DNA of 5,688 bases from Flavobacteriales bacterium UBA6051 (GTDB lineage: Bacteria > Bacteroidota > Bacteroidia > Flavobacteriales_D > Crocinitomicaceae). The notes under the pieces are model-generated. The model was not told the DNA's origin. It saw only the letters and a program-made list of their open reading frames with translations, and did no database searches. Position numbers and translations under genes: made by a program. Location of the stretch: the NCBI GenBank assembly GCA_002427735.1, contig DIYP01000004.1, positions 30,257 through 35,944 on the forward strand, given 5' to 3'. Shown here one piece after another: positions 1-5,688 of the stretch; position 1 is the first letter of the stretch; every line of letters begins with the position of its first letter.

Positions 1-32
1 GTATGATCAAGGTCGAAGAAAATGTGCTTCAT
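1..32 (-). CDS. HAD-superfamily hydrolase, N-terminal fragment cut by the window edge (YjjG-like nucleotidase possible)
   Basis: Only the first ten codons plus two bases are present, reading MKHIFFDLDH followed by AC-, which must encode Thr. This is a complete HAD motif I, DxDxT: Asp7 would be the nucleophile that forms the phospho-aspartate and Asp9 the general acid/base. A start this close to the motif, with FFDLDHT, is typical of small HAD phosphatases, notably the YjjG-type 5'-nucleotidases that remove phosphate from non-canonical pyrimidine nucleotides; the subfamily is a guess from eleven residues. The ATG overlaps the TGA stop of the upstream membrane-protein gene by one base (TGATG), so the two are probably translationally coupled and belong to the upp unit. 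The body of the protein, including the cap domain and motifs II to IV, lies outside the window. Confidence 0.72.
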   Translation of the reverse strand, partial: MKHIFFDLDH

Positions 33-490
33 CAGAATAGATAAGTAATCCCGGTAATTACGGCACCGTTAAAGAATATCCCCGCTACGATTAAAGGAAA
101 TGTAATACTTTTCTTTCCGTAGAACTTCGCTGTAACGATGCTGCCTCCCGGAATGGATAGAAAAAGAGGTGCCCAGAAAGAGATTCCGATGAGTCCCATG
201 GATCGTTTGATGCGTACCACCAGTTTATTCACTCTCGTAAAGTTGCGTTTCTGCTTCAGGGGTGTTCCGTTCTCTATGCTGCGTTGAACCTTTCTAAGGT
301 ATTTTTCACGTGCCCGGCGCATAAAATAATTCGCAGAGAAATAAAAAATAGCGGCACTGAATATAGCCCCACCAACACAACTTAAATACGTTTCAAAAAA
401 AGTAAGTCCTAAAGCAGGGCCACTCATTGGGGCAAACATAAATTTCACGGTGGAAAGAAAAAACAATGAAGTGTATATCCCTATGTTCAT
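32..490 (-). CDS. Small integral membrane protein of unknown function, second gene of the upp unit
   Basis: The gene encodes 152 residues, and I do not recognise the family with confidence. Hydrophobic stretches suggest four membrane segments at about residues 4-26, 33-55, 98-118 and 128-151. Between the second and third lies a strongly basic loop of about 40 residues (57-97, rich in Lys and Arg), which the positive-inside rule places in the cytoplasm, along with both termini if the segment count is right. A Pro-Gly-Gly turn (residues 114-116) sits at the end of the third segment. The general look recalls small-multidrug-export or DedA-like proteins, but this is a loose impression. The ATG lies 2 bases after the upp stop and the TGA overlaps the next gene's ATG by one base, so co-transcription with both neighbours is likely. 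There is no clear Shine-Dalgarno sequence, as is usual in Bacteroidota. Confidence 0.8.
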   Translation of the reverse strand: MNIGIYTSLFFLSTVKFMFAPMSGPALGLTFFETYLSCVGGAIFSAAIFYFSANYFMRRAREKYLRKVQRSIENGTPLKQKRNFTRVNKLVVRIKRSMGLIGISFWAPLFLSIPGGSIVTAKFYGKKSITFPLIVAGIFFNGAVITGITYLF

Positions 491-492
491 CG

Positions 493-1140
493 TTAGATTT
501 TTTGGCCGTATGCCAAATCACCGGCATCACCAAGTCCCGGAACAATATACGATTGAGCCGTAAGTTCATTGTCAATCGCACCAATGTAATAATCAGTAGT
601 GGCTGGTAAATGACGCTTTAAATAGTCGAGTGCATCCGGTGTGGCAATGGCCGAAACAACAATCAATCGCGAAGGGTCACCTTGTTTCAATAATGCTTTA
701 TAAACCATCGCCATTGAACTTCCGGTTGCAAGCATGGGATCGCTAATAATTAGAACCTTATCATCAATAGCAGGAGCAGCCATGTACTCAACAAAAATCT
801 CGAACTCTTCAGCTGTAGAATGTTTTCTGTAAGCAGAAACAAAAGCGCTCTCTGCTCTGTCAAAATAGTTAAGCAAACCTTGATGCATCCCCAATCCAGC
901 TCTTAAAATAGTTGCCAGAATAGGTTGATCTTTCAAAAGTTCTGTTTCAGCTATTCCCAGAGGAGTACTTATGCTCACTTTATGATAGGCTAATTTTTTT
1001 GACAGTTCATAGCCCATAATTTCAGAAATCCGTTCAAGGTTTCTTCTGAATCGGAGAGGGTCTTTTTGAATTTCAATATCTCTCAGTTCAGCAATGAATG
1101 TGGACAGAATAGAATTTGTTTCAGAGAAATTATAAACCAT
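493..1140 (-). CDS. upp: Uracil phosphoribosyltransferase
   Basis: This cytosolic salvage enzyme converts uracil and PRPP to UMP and pyrophosphate. From the chosen ATG it has 215 residues, close to the usual 208-216. Diagnostic features are the ILRAGLGM segment (78-85), the PRPP-binding loop IISDPMLATGSS (131-142, with Asp134 and ATGS at 138-141), and the uracil-binding C-terminal segment YIVPGLGDAGD (198-208). The N-terminus, MVYNFSETNS then a LRDIEIQKD-like stretch, fits Bacteroidota Upp proteins. A 16-codon extension to a GTG at 1188 is open, but a -7-like promoter box (1157-1164) would then lie inside the gene and the extension resembles nothing in the family, so I prefer ATG 1140. The stop is 2 bases before the membrane-protein gene, making upp the first gene of a leftward operon. 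It is divergent from the ABC exporter gene. Confidence 0.96.
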   Translation of the reverse strand: MVYNFSETNSILSTFIAELRDIEIQKDPLRFRRNLERISEIMGYELSKKLAYHKVSISTPLGIAETELLKDQPILATILRAGLGMHQGLLNYFDRAESAFVSAYRKHSTAEEFEIFVEYMAAPAIDDKVLIISDPMLATGSSMAMVYKALLKQGDPSRLIVVSAIATPDALDYLKRHLPATTDYYIGAIDNELTAQSYIVPGLGDAGDLAYGQKI

Positions 1141-1156
1141 GCATTTGTCTTTAGGA

Positions 1157-1164
1157 TAAAGGTA
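1157..1164 (-). promoter_or_regulatory. Probable Bacteroidota-type -7 promoter box for upp
   Basis: Read on the minus strand the site is TACCTTTA, matching the Bacteroidota consensus TAnnTTTG at all fixed positions but the last. It ends 16 bases before the upp ATG, so transcription would start close to the gene with a leader of about ten bases. A candidate -33 element, TGTG at 1186-1189, lies 21 bases upstream and is a weak match to TTTG. The box lies within the 16-codon extension of the upp frame, which argues for the shorter start. Confidence 0.5.
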
Positions 1165-1272
1165 GCGCAAATTTGAGAGATTCGACACATTTTGAAGAGC
1201 AGATTGAAAGAAGAATTATGAAAACAATGAAGCTAACCAATTGCGAATACGATTTCGTCTTCGATTTTCAGT

Positions 1273-1280
1273 TACCTTTG
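1273..1280 (+). promoter_or_regulatory. Probable -7 promoter box for the ABC exporter operon; implies a near-leaderless mRNA
   Basis: TACCTTTG is an exact match to the Bacteroidota -7 consensus TAnnTTTG. It is followed by TCCAA and then the ATG at 1286. Because this box normally ends about 4-6 bases before the transcription start, the mRNA would begin at or within a base or two of the start codon. No good TTG-type -33 element is seen at the normal 17-23 base spacing; the nearest TTG (1241-1243) is 29 bases away. The box resembles the divergent upp box, the two sharing TACCTTT-R-TCC. Confidence 0.5.
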
Positions 1281-1285
1281 TCCAA

Positions 1286-3046
1286 ATGGCAGAAAAATCT
1301 AAGTTAAACGTAAAAGTTTTTGTGCGTCTTCTTTCCTACTGGAAATCGTACAAACGTCTCTTCTTTGTTGCCATTTTGTGCACCTTAGCTCTTGCGCTTT
1401 TGGGACCTACGCGCCCTATGCTCATTGGTTATATTGTAAATCAGCACATTGTGAAAGAGCCGGATGCGTCTGCTTTATTAATGTGGACATTAGTTGTCAT
1501 TGGCTGGTTACTCACAGAAGGCATATTTCAGTTTTTATCATCTTACTTTTCGAACCTCTTTGCCCAGTCTATTATTCGCGACTTGAGGAAGACACTTGTA
1601 GAAAGAATTCTATCGTTTCGTATGCGCTATTTTGATCGTACGCCGATCGGTGCATTGGTTACGAGAGTAGTTTCCGACCTGGAGGCAATTACCGAGGTCT
1701 TTTCTGCTGGTATGATGGCAGTAATGGGGGATCTGGTTTCACTTATTGTTGTCTTTGTTTTAATGTTTGCAGCTGGATGGAAGCTGGCATTATTGACCTT
1801 GATTCCAATCCCAATTTTGTTAATTGGAACACGGATTTTTGCACGCGCTGTTCGCAAGTCCTTGCAAATGGAAAGGGAGCAGGTCACGAAGTTGAATACT
1901 TTTGTTCAAGAGCGTTTGACAGGGATGTCGCTCGTTCAGTTGTTCAACCGTGGAGATCGTGAATACGAACGTTTTGAAGTTATCAATGAAGGGCATAAGC
2001 GAGCGCACATTAAAGCTATTTGGGCTTATTCGATCTTTTTTCCATTTGTAGAATTGTTGAGCTCACTTTCCATGGCGTTTTTAATTGTTTGGGGGGCGAT
2101 GTATGTACAGGGTAAGTCCAATGCGGATATACAAGATATGTTCGGTGAATTCGTAACGTATACCTTGTGGATTCATATGCTTTTCAGACCAATTCGTCAG
2201 TTAGCGGATAAGTTCAATATTCTTCAACGTGGAACAGTTCGTGCAGAGCGAGTTTTCGAAATCATCGATCGAAATGACCAGATTCAAAACAATGGCACGA
2301 AAACGGATATTCAATTTGATCAAGCTATAGAATTTAAAAACCTCTACTTCGCATATTTAGATGAGGATTGGGTGCTAAAGGATATCAATTTAAAAATTGA
2401 ACCCGGTTCCACAGTAGCATTTGTTGGAGCAACAGGTGCTGGTAAAAGTTCTATGGTGAACTTATTGGGGCGTTTTTATGAGTTCCAAAAAGGAGAAATC
2501 TTATTTGGAGAGCATAGCATCAATGATATTGAACTCAATTACTTACGTAAAAACATCGCAATTGTATTGCAAGATGTTTTCCTTTTTTCCGACACACTCT
2601 ACAATAATATCACATTAGGAGACACATCGATTTCTAAAGAACAAGTGATTGAAGCGGCGAAGGCTGTTGGGGTGCATGATTTTATTGAAAGACTCCCTGG
2701 TGGTTATGATTATCAAGTTGGAGAACGGGGAGGCGTGCTTTCAGTTGGGCAGCGTCAACTCATTTCATTTATTCGCGCCTATGTTTATAACCCACACGTT
2801 TTAATTCTGGATGAGGCAACTTCGAGTGTTGATAACGAGTCGGAGGAATTAATTCAGCGAGCAACCGAAAAATTGACGAAAGGTAGAACTTCTATCGTCA
2901 TTGCGCATCGTTTATCGACTATCCAAACAGCCGATAAGATTGTCGTGTTAGAGAAAGGAGAAATTATGGAACAAGGAACGCATGCAGAGTTATTACAACA
3001 AGATGGTTATTATAGGACGCTGTATGACATGCAATTTTCAGAGTAG
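1286..3046 (+). CDS. ABC exporter half-transporter (fused membrane and ATPase domains; MdlB/MsbA-like)
   Basis: The 586-residue protein has a type-IV exporter layout: an N-terminal membrane domain with six probable helices (about 24-50, 63-88, 143-163, 165-186, 246-275 and 287-305), then a nucleotide-binding domain from about residue 347. All ATPase motifs are intact: Walker A GATGAGKSS (381-389, Lys387), Q-loop Gln429, signature LSVGQ (485-489), Walker B ending in Asp509 with catalytic Glu510, and H-loop His541. Two canonical sites in a homodimer are therefore expected; no partner subunit is encoded nearby. Substrate is unknown; relatives export lipids, drugs or peptides. ATG 1286 is chosen because it follows a consensus -7 box by 5 bases; an upstream TTG at 1241 would add 15 residues (an Arg-rich run, then SVTFVQ) and place the promoter inside the gene. 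It is first in an operon with the binding protein (3-base gap) and hemH. Confidence 0.95.
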   Translation: MAEKSKLNVKVFVRLLSYWKSYKRLFFVAILCTLALALLGPTRPMLIGYIVNQHIVKEPDASALLMWTLVVIGWLLTEGIFQFLSSYFSNLFAQSIIRDLRKTLVERILSFRMRYFDRTPIGALVTRVVSDLEAITEVFSAGMMAVMGDLVSLIVVFVLMFAAGWKLALLTLIPIPILLIGTRIFARAVRKSLQMEREQVTKLNTFVQERLTGMSLVQLFNRGDREYERFEVINEGHKRAHIKAIWAYSIFFPFVELLSSLSMAFLIVWGAMYVQGKSNADIQDMFGEFVTYTLWIHMLFRPIRQLADKFNILQRGTVRAERVFEIIDRNDQIQNNGTKTDIQFDQAIEFKNLYFAYLDEDWVLKDINLKIEPGSTVAFVGATGAGKSSMVNLLGRFYEFQKGEILFGEHSINDIELNYLRKNIAIVLQDVFLFSDTLYNNITLGDTSISKEQVIEAAKAVGVHDFIERLPGGYDYQVGERGGVLSVGQRQLISFIRAYVYNPHVLILDEATSSVDNESEELIQRATEKLTKGRTSIVIAHRLSTIQTADKIVVLEKGEIMEQGTHAELLQQDGYYRTLYDMQFSE

Positions 3047-3049
3047 TTT

Positions 3050-3904
3050 ATGATAGGATTAAAAATTGGCGGTGTCCCTGAACACTTCAATCTACCATGG
3101 AGAATGGCTATTGAGGAAGGAAAGTTCCGAGCCGAAGGAATTCAATTGCATTGGAGCGATATGGGAGGAGGAACTGGACAAATGATCCGTGGTTTGGAAA
3201 ACAAAACATTGGATGTCGCTGTCTTGTTGACTGAGGGGATTACAAAAGCAATCCTTCAAGGGTTAGATGCCAAGATTATTCAGGTATATGTTACAACACC
3301 GTTGCGCTGGGGGATTCATGTACCTTATAAAAGTGATATCGATAATGTAGACGATTTGAAAGGGAAAACATTTGCGATTTCCCGCGAAGGTTCGGGGTCT
3401 CATTTGATGGCATATGTAAGAGCTAGTCAGGAAGGATGGGATACTTCTGAATTGAAATTCAATGTTATTGGTGACGTGTATGGAGGTCTATGGGCGCTTG
3501 AAAATAATGAGGCCCAAGCTTTTTTATGGGAAAAGTATACGACGCATCCATACACCGAGCAAAAGAAATGCAGATACATTGATGAGGTGGTAACACCATG
3601 GCCATGTTTTGTTATTGCTGTCCGTAATGAAGTGTATGAGAAGTATCAACCTGAACTTCGAAAAATGTGTGAGATCGTGAATCAGAAAGCACAAACGTTG
3701 AAAAAAAATGAAAACGTCGCTGATTTAATTAGCTGGCGTTACAACTTACGGCATGGCCAGGTACAAAACTGGTTGAATGAGACCGAATGGAATTATGATG
3801 GGATAGAATATCCATTGGCTTTTGAGAAGGCGATTTCCTACCTTACAAAATTGAACCTTTTAAAGCCAGAAGATGCAGAAAACTGGCGCGCAAAGCTTTT
3901 TTGA
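3050..3904 (+). CDS. Periplasmic-binding-protein-fold protein without signal peptide (NMT1/THI5-like, Ca3427-type)
   Basis: The 284-residue protein has the pattern of type-II substrate-binding proteins of the NMT1/SsuA group (COG0715-like). It opens directly on the first strand, MIGLKIGGVPEHF, with no signal peptide or lipobox, so it should be cytosolic. Landmarks are PEHF (10-13), GGGTGQM (39-45), LTEG (60-63), SREGSGSHLMAY (111-122), AFLWEKYTT (157-165) and TPWPCFVIA (182-190). From memory these resemble the Candida albicans Ca3427 protein and its bacterial homologues, a binding-protein-like family of unknown ligand; this is recall, not a search. An in-frame TAG immediately upstream (3044-3046) makes ATG 3050 the first possible start. 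It sits 3 bases after the exporter gene and 2 bases before the hemH ATG, so it is translated from the same mRNA. It may be a ligand sensor, a carrier or an enzyme (compare THI5 and MqnA/MqnD, which use this fold in the cytosol). Confidence 0.82.
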   Translation: MIGLKIGGVPEHFNLPWRMAIEEGKFRAEGIQLHWSDMGGGTGQMIRGLENKTLDVAVLLTEGITKAILQGLDAKIIQVYVTTPLRWGIHVPYKSDIDNVDDLKGKTFAISREGSGSHLMAYVRASQEGWDTSELKFNVIGDVYGGLWALENNEAQAFLWEKYTTHPYTEQKKCRYIDEVVTPWPCFVIAVRNEVYEKYQPELRKMCEIVNQKAQTLKKNENVADLISWRYNLRHGQVQNWLNETEWNYDGIEYPLAFEKAISYLTKLNLLKPEDAENWRAKLF

Positions 3905-3906
3905 TT

Positions 3907-4926
3907 ATGAAAAGAACAGGTGTTTTACTAGTGCAATTGGGCACACCAGATAGTCCAAAGACAAATGATGTACGTCGTTATTTGGGAGAGTTTTTAAATG
4001 ATCCCAGAGTGATTGATTTACCTTGGTTGGGAAGGAAGTTATTAGTGAACGGTATCATCGTTCCTTTTCGTGCGCCGAAATCAGCAAAGGTATACAAGGA
4101 GCTTTGGGAGTTTGGGAATGGAGAATCTCCACTTATAACGCATACTGAGAATGTGCGGGTGAAGTTGCAGAAACGCTTTAATGAGGGGGTTGATATTCAC
4201 GTGGCTATGCGTTACCAGAATCCATCTATGTATGACGTAATGGAACAAATGCGTAGAGAAAATTACGATCATATTGTGATTTTGCCTCTTTTCCCTCAGT
4301 ACGCCAGTGCTACAACTGGTTCTGCGATTGACTTGGCAATGCGAATCATGAGCAAATGGTGGGTGGTTCCAGAGATTTCTGCAATTAATCAATTCTGGGA
4401 TAATCAAGGATATATTGATTCTGTTGTAGAACGTGCGAAAGCTTTTAATCTTGAGGAGTATGATCACGTAATGTTTTCTTACCATGGCCTGCCGGATAGG
4501 CATGTTGATAAAGTATACGAAGGGTCTGATTTATGCGAAGATCAACCATGTGAAACGGAAGTGAATGAAAAAAATAAATTTTGCTACAAAGCTACATGCT
4601 ATGCAACTACTCGATTAATAGCCAATAAGCTTGGTATTGATGAGGCTAAGTATACCGTGTGCTTTCAGTCGAGGTTAGATAAGAAATGGCTCACTCCTTT
4701 TGCAGACAAGATTGTAGAGGAACAAGCCAAGAAAGGAACGAAGAAGATTCTGGCTTTCAGTCCTGCGTTTGTAGCAGATTGCTTGGAAACAGTTATTGAA
4801 ATTGGCGACGAGTATCAGGAAATATTTGAAGAACTTGGCGGTGAAAAAATCCAACTGGTACCAAGTTCTAATGACCATGATCGCTTCATTGATGGTTTAG
4901 AAGAATTAATTCGAGAGCGATTATAA
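3907..4926 (+). CDS. hemH: Ferrochelatase with an internal four-cysteine, probable [2Fe-2S], segment
   Basis: The enzyme inserts ferrous iron into protoporphyrin IX, the last step of protoheme synthesis. The 339-residue chain starts with the family's GVLLVQLGTPDSP (5-17), and carries RYLGEFLNDPRVID (24-37), the PLFPQYASATTGSA stretch (127-140), catalytic His193 in SYHGLPDRH (191-199), and the conserved acidic residue Glu294 in FVADCLETVIEIGDEY (288-303). Between His193 and the C-terminal half are four cysteines, 210, 215, 226 and 231, spaced CX4CX10CX4C. A segment of about this length ligates a [2Fe-2S] cluster in a described class of bacterial ferrochelatases (Myxococcus xanthus type). Residues 247-256 hold KYTVCFQSRL, also typical. 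ATG 3907 is preferred to the TTG at 3901, which would only prepend two residues and overlap the upstream stop. It is the last gene of the exporter/binding-protein unit. There is no Shine-Dalgarno sequence. Confidence 0.97.
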   Translation: MKRTGVLLVQLGTPDSPKTNDVRRYLGEFLNDPRVIDLPWLGRKLLVNGIIVPFRAPKSAKVYKELWEFGNGESPLITHTENVRVKLQKRFNEGVDIHVAMRYQNPSMYDVMEQMRRENYDHIVILPLFPQYASATTGSAIDLAMRIMSKWWVVPEISAINQFWDNQGYIDSVVERAKAFNLEEYDHVMFSYHGLPDRHVDKVYEGSDLCEDQPCETEVNEKNKFCYKATCYATTRLIANKLGIDEAKYTVCFQSRLDKKWLTPFADKIVEEQAKKGTKKILAFSPAFVADCLETVIEIGDEYQEIFEELGGEKIQLVPSSNDHDRFIDGLEELIRERL

Positions 4927-5092
4927 AGAATTGAGCGTTTAAGCCGAATATTTCAACGCGTCTTATCATCTTCCTGTGCGTAAGTTTTTTACGGAATACG
5001 AGTCATAACCGTATAGTTCAGTAATAAGTTCATATTTACAAAGGAACTTCGTAATTTTGCAGCGAATAAATTAGGATTACACAAACAAGAAT
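4927..5092. other. Intergenic region between hemH and ahcY
   Basis: This 166-base, AT-rich stretch has no open frame that resembles a gene. It holds two short imperfect hairpin candidates: CGTAA/TTACG (4979-4983 with 4989-4993, a five-base T-rich loop) and ATACG/CGTAT (4996-5000 with 5010-5014). Neither has the long GC-rich stem and following T-run of a strong intrinsic terminator. The ahcY -7 box lies near the right end. Transcription of the hemH unit may stop here or read through at some level; the sequence does not decide. Confidence 0.5.
5052..5059 (+). promoter_or_regulatory. Probable Bacteroidota-type -7 promoter box for ahcY
   Basis: TAATTTTG matches TAnnTTTG exactly. Transcription would begin about 5064-5066, giving a leader of roughly 27-29 bases before the ATG at 5093. 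The -33 region is poor: the best candidate at normal spacing is GTTC at 5028-5031, 20 bases upstream. The A-rich leader with no close Shine-Dalgarno motif is typical of Bacteroidota; an AGGA at 5073-5076 is too far from the start to be convincing. Confidence 0.5.
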
Positions 5093-5688
5093 ATGAGTAC
5101 AACAGAAAAATTAGCGTACAAGGTAAAGGACATCAGCTTGGCTGATTGGGGACGTAAGGAAATTAAATTAGCTGAGGCTGAAATGCCTGGTTTGATGTCG
5201 TTACGTGAAGAATACGGAGATTCAAAGCCATTGGCAGGAGCTCGTATTGCAGGGTGTTTGCATATGACGATTCAAACAGCAGTTTTGATCGAAACATTGG
5301 TTGAATTAGGAGCTGATGTAACATGGTCTTCATGTAATATCTTCTCTACGCAAGATCACGCAGCAGCAGCCATTGCCGCGGCAGGAATACCGGTTTACGC
5401 CTGGAAAGGAATGAACGAAGAGGAATTTGATTGGTGTATCGAGCAAACGTTGTTTGCATTTGAAGACGGTAAACCGTTGAACATGATTTTGGATGATGGT
5501 GGAGACCTTACAAATATGGTATTCGATCGTTACCCAGAATTGACGAAAGACATCAAGGGACTTTCTGAAGAAACAACGACGGGTGTACATCGTTTGTACG
5601 AACGTATGAAGAATGGAACATTGGTAATGCCAGCAATCAATGTGAATGATTCTGTTACCAAATCAAAGTTTGATAACAAATACGGATG
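5093..5688 (+). CDS. ahcY: Adenosylhomocysteinase (S-adenosylhomocysteine hydrolase), N-terminal part, cut by the window edge
   Basis: This cytosolic NAD-dependent enzyme splits S-adenosylhomocysteine reversibly into adenosine and homocysteine, relieving inhibition of methyltransferases. The first 198 codons are present; the family is usually 430-480 residues, so the NAD-binding Rossmann domain and C-terminus lie beyond the window. Substrate-domain signatures are clear: GCLHMTIQTAVLIETL (54-69, with His57 and Thr59), WSSCNIFSTQDHAAAA (78-93), ILDDGGDLTN (132-141, Asp135 matching human Asp131), SEETTTGVHRLY (158-169, Glu160 matching human Glu156), and NVNDSVTKSKFDN (183-195, with Lys190, Asp194 and Asn195 matching human Lys186, Asp190 and Asn191). 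All seen catalytic residues are intact. The ATG at 5093 gives a normal N-terminus. A consensus -7 box 33 bases upstream and a 166-base gap from hemH suggest an independent transcript. Confidence 0.97.
   Translation, partial: MSTTEKLAYKVKDISLADWGRKEIKLAEAEMPGLMSLREEYGDSKPLAGARIAGCLHMTIQTAVLIETLVELGADVTWSSCNIFSTQDHAAAAIAAAGIPVYAWKGMNEEEFDWCIEQTLFAFEDGKPLNMILDDGGDLTNMVFDRYPELTKDIKGLSEETTTGVHRLYERMKNGTLVMPAINVNDSVTKSKFDNKYG

Noticed and set aside
1141..1188. A 16-codon N-terminal extension of upp from a GTG start at 1188.
   Set aside because: It would contain the probable promoter box, it has no resemblance to family N-termini, and ATG 1140 gives a normal 215-residue enzyme.
1250..1267. The CGATTT direct repeat as a regulator operator.
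   Set aside because: Two 6-base copies in AT-rich DNA are easily due to chance; kept only as a side note to the promoter finding.
1241..1285. A 15-codon extension of the ABC exporter from a TTG start.
   Set aside because: The extension is an Arg-rich run that covers the consensus -7 box; the ATG at 1286 gives a typical exporter N-terminus.
1627..1887. An 86-codon minus-strand frame opposite the exporter's membrane domain.
   Set aside because: It is a shadow of the exporter coding sequence with no motif and no plausible upstream signals.
3901..3906. Starting hemH at the TTG two codons upstream.
   Set aside because: It adds only Met-Ile, overlaps the upstream stop, and ATG 3907 gives the standard MKRTGVLLVQLGTP start.
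4081..4503. A 140-codon open frame on the minus strand within hemH.
   Set aside because: It lies wholly opposite a clear ferrochelatase reading frame and its translation shows no recognisable domain.
4979..5014. Two short inverted repeats considered as a terminator or riboswitch in the hemH-ahcY gap.
   Set aside because: The stems are only 5 base pairs and AT-rich, with no following T-run, and I see no conserved core of an S-adenosylhomocysteine or other known riboswitch.
5330..5590. An 86-codon minus-strand frame opposite ahcY.
   Set aside because: It is antisense to conserved S-adenosylhomocysteinase motifs and its translation shows no recognisable domain.

Overview
The window looks like ordinary chromosomal DNA from a member of the Bacteroidota, most likely a Flavobacteriales relative. 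Three things point there: moderately AT-rich coding sequence, near-absence of Shine-Dalgarno motifs ahead of tightly packed genes, and matches to the Bacteroidota-type -7 promoter box (TAnnTTTG) at the heads of transcription units. The protein styles (uracil phosphoribosyltransferase, a ferrochelatase with an internal four-cysteine insert, S-adenosylhomocysteinase) agree. The genus cannot be fixed from sequence alone.

Layout. On the minus strand, positions 1-1140 hold a compact unit read leftward: upp (uracil phosphoribosyltransferase), a 152-residue membrane protein of unknown function, and the first codons of a HAD-type hydrolase cut by the window edge. Gaps are 2 bases and then a 1-base stop/start overlap. 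Positions 1141-1285 are a divergent promoter region with near-identical -7 boxes on the two strands. On the plus strand, 1286-4926 is a three-gene unit: a full-length ABC exporter half-transporter, a periplasmic-binding-protein-fold protein without a signal peptide, and hemH (ferrochelatase), separated by 3 and 2 bases. A 166-base intergenic region with a good -7 box follows, then the first 198 codons of ahcY, which runs off the right edge.

How the genes may work together. The minus-strand unit begins with pyrimidine salvage (uracil + PRPP to UMP), and the truncated HAD protein starts like the YjjG-type nucleotidases, so a nucleotide-metabolism theme is possible but unproven. The plus-strand unit joins the last step of heme synthesis to an exporter and a soluble, apparently cytosolic ligand-binding protein. 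That trio is the most interesting part, because the ligand of the binding protein and the cargo of the exporter are unknown. ahcY (methyl-cycle housekeeping) appears to be separately transcribed.

I saw no mobile element, CRISPR array, tRNA or rRNA, and no clearly new system. The best leads are the binding-protein/exporter/ferrochelatase operon, the Fe-S-type cysteine set in HemH, and a probable leaderless or near-leaderless start of the exporter gene.
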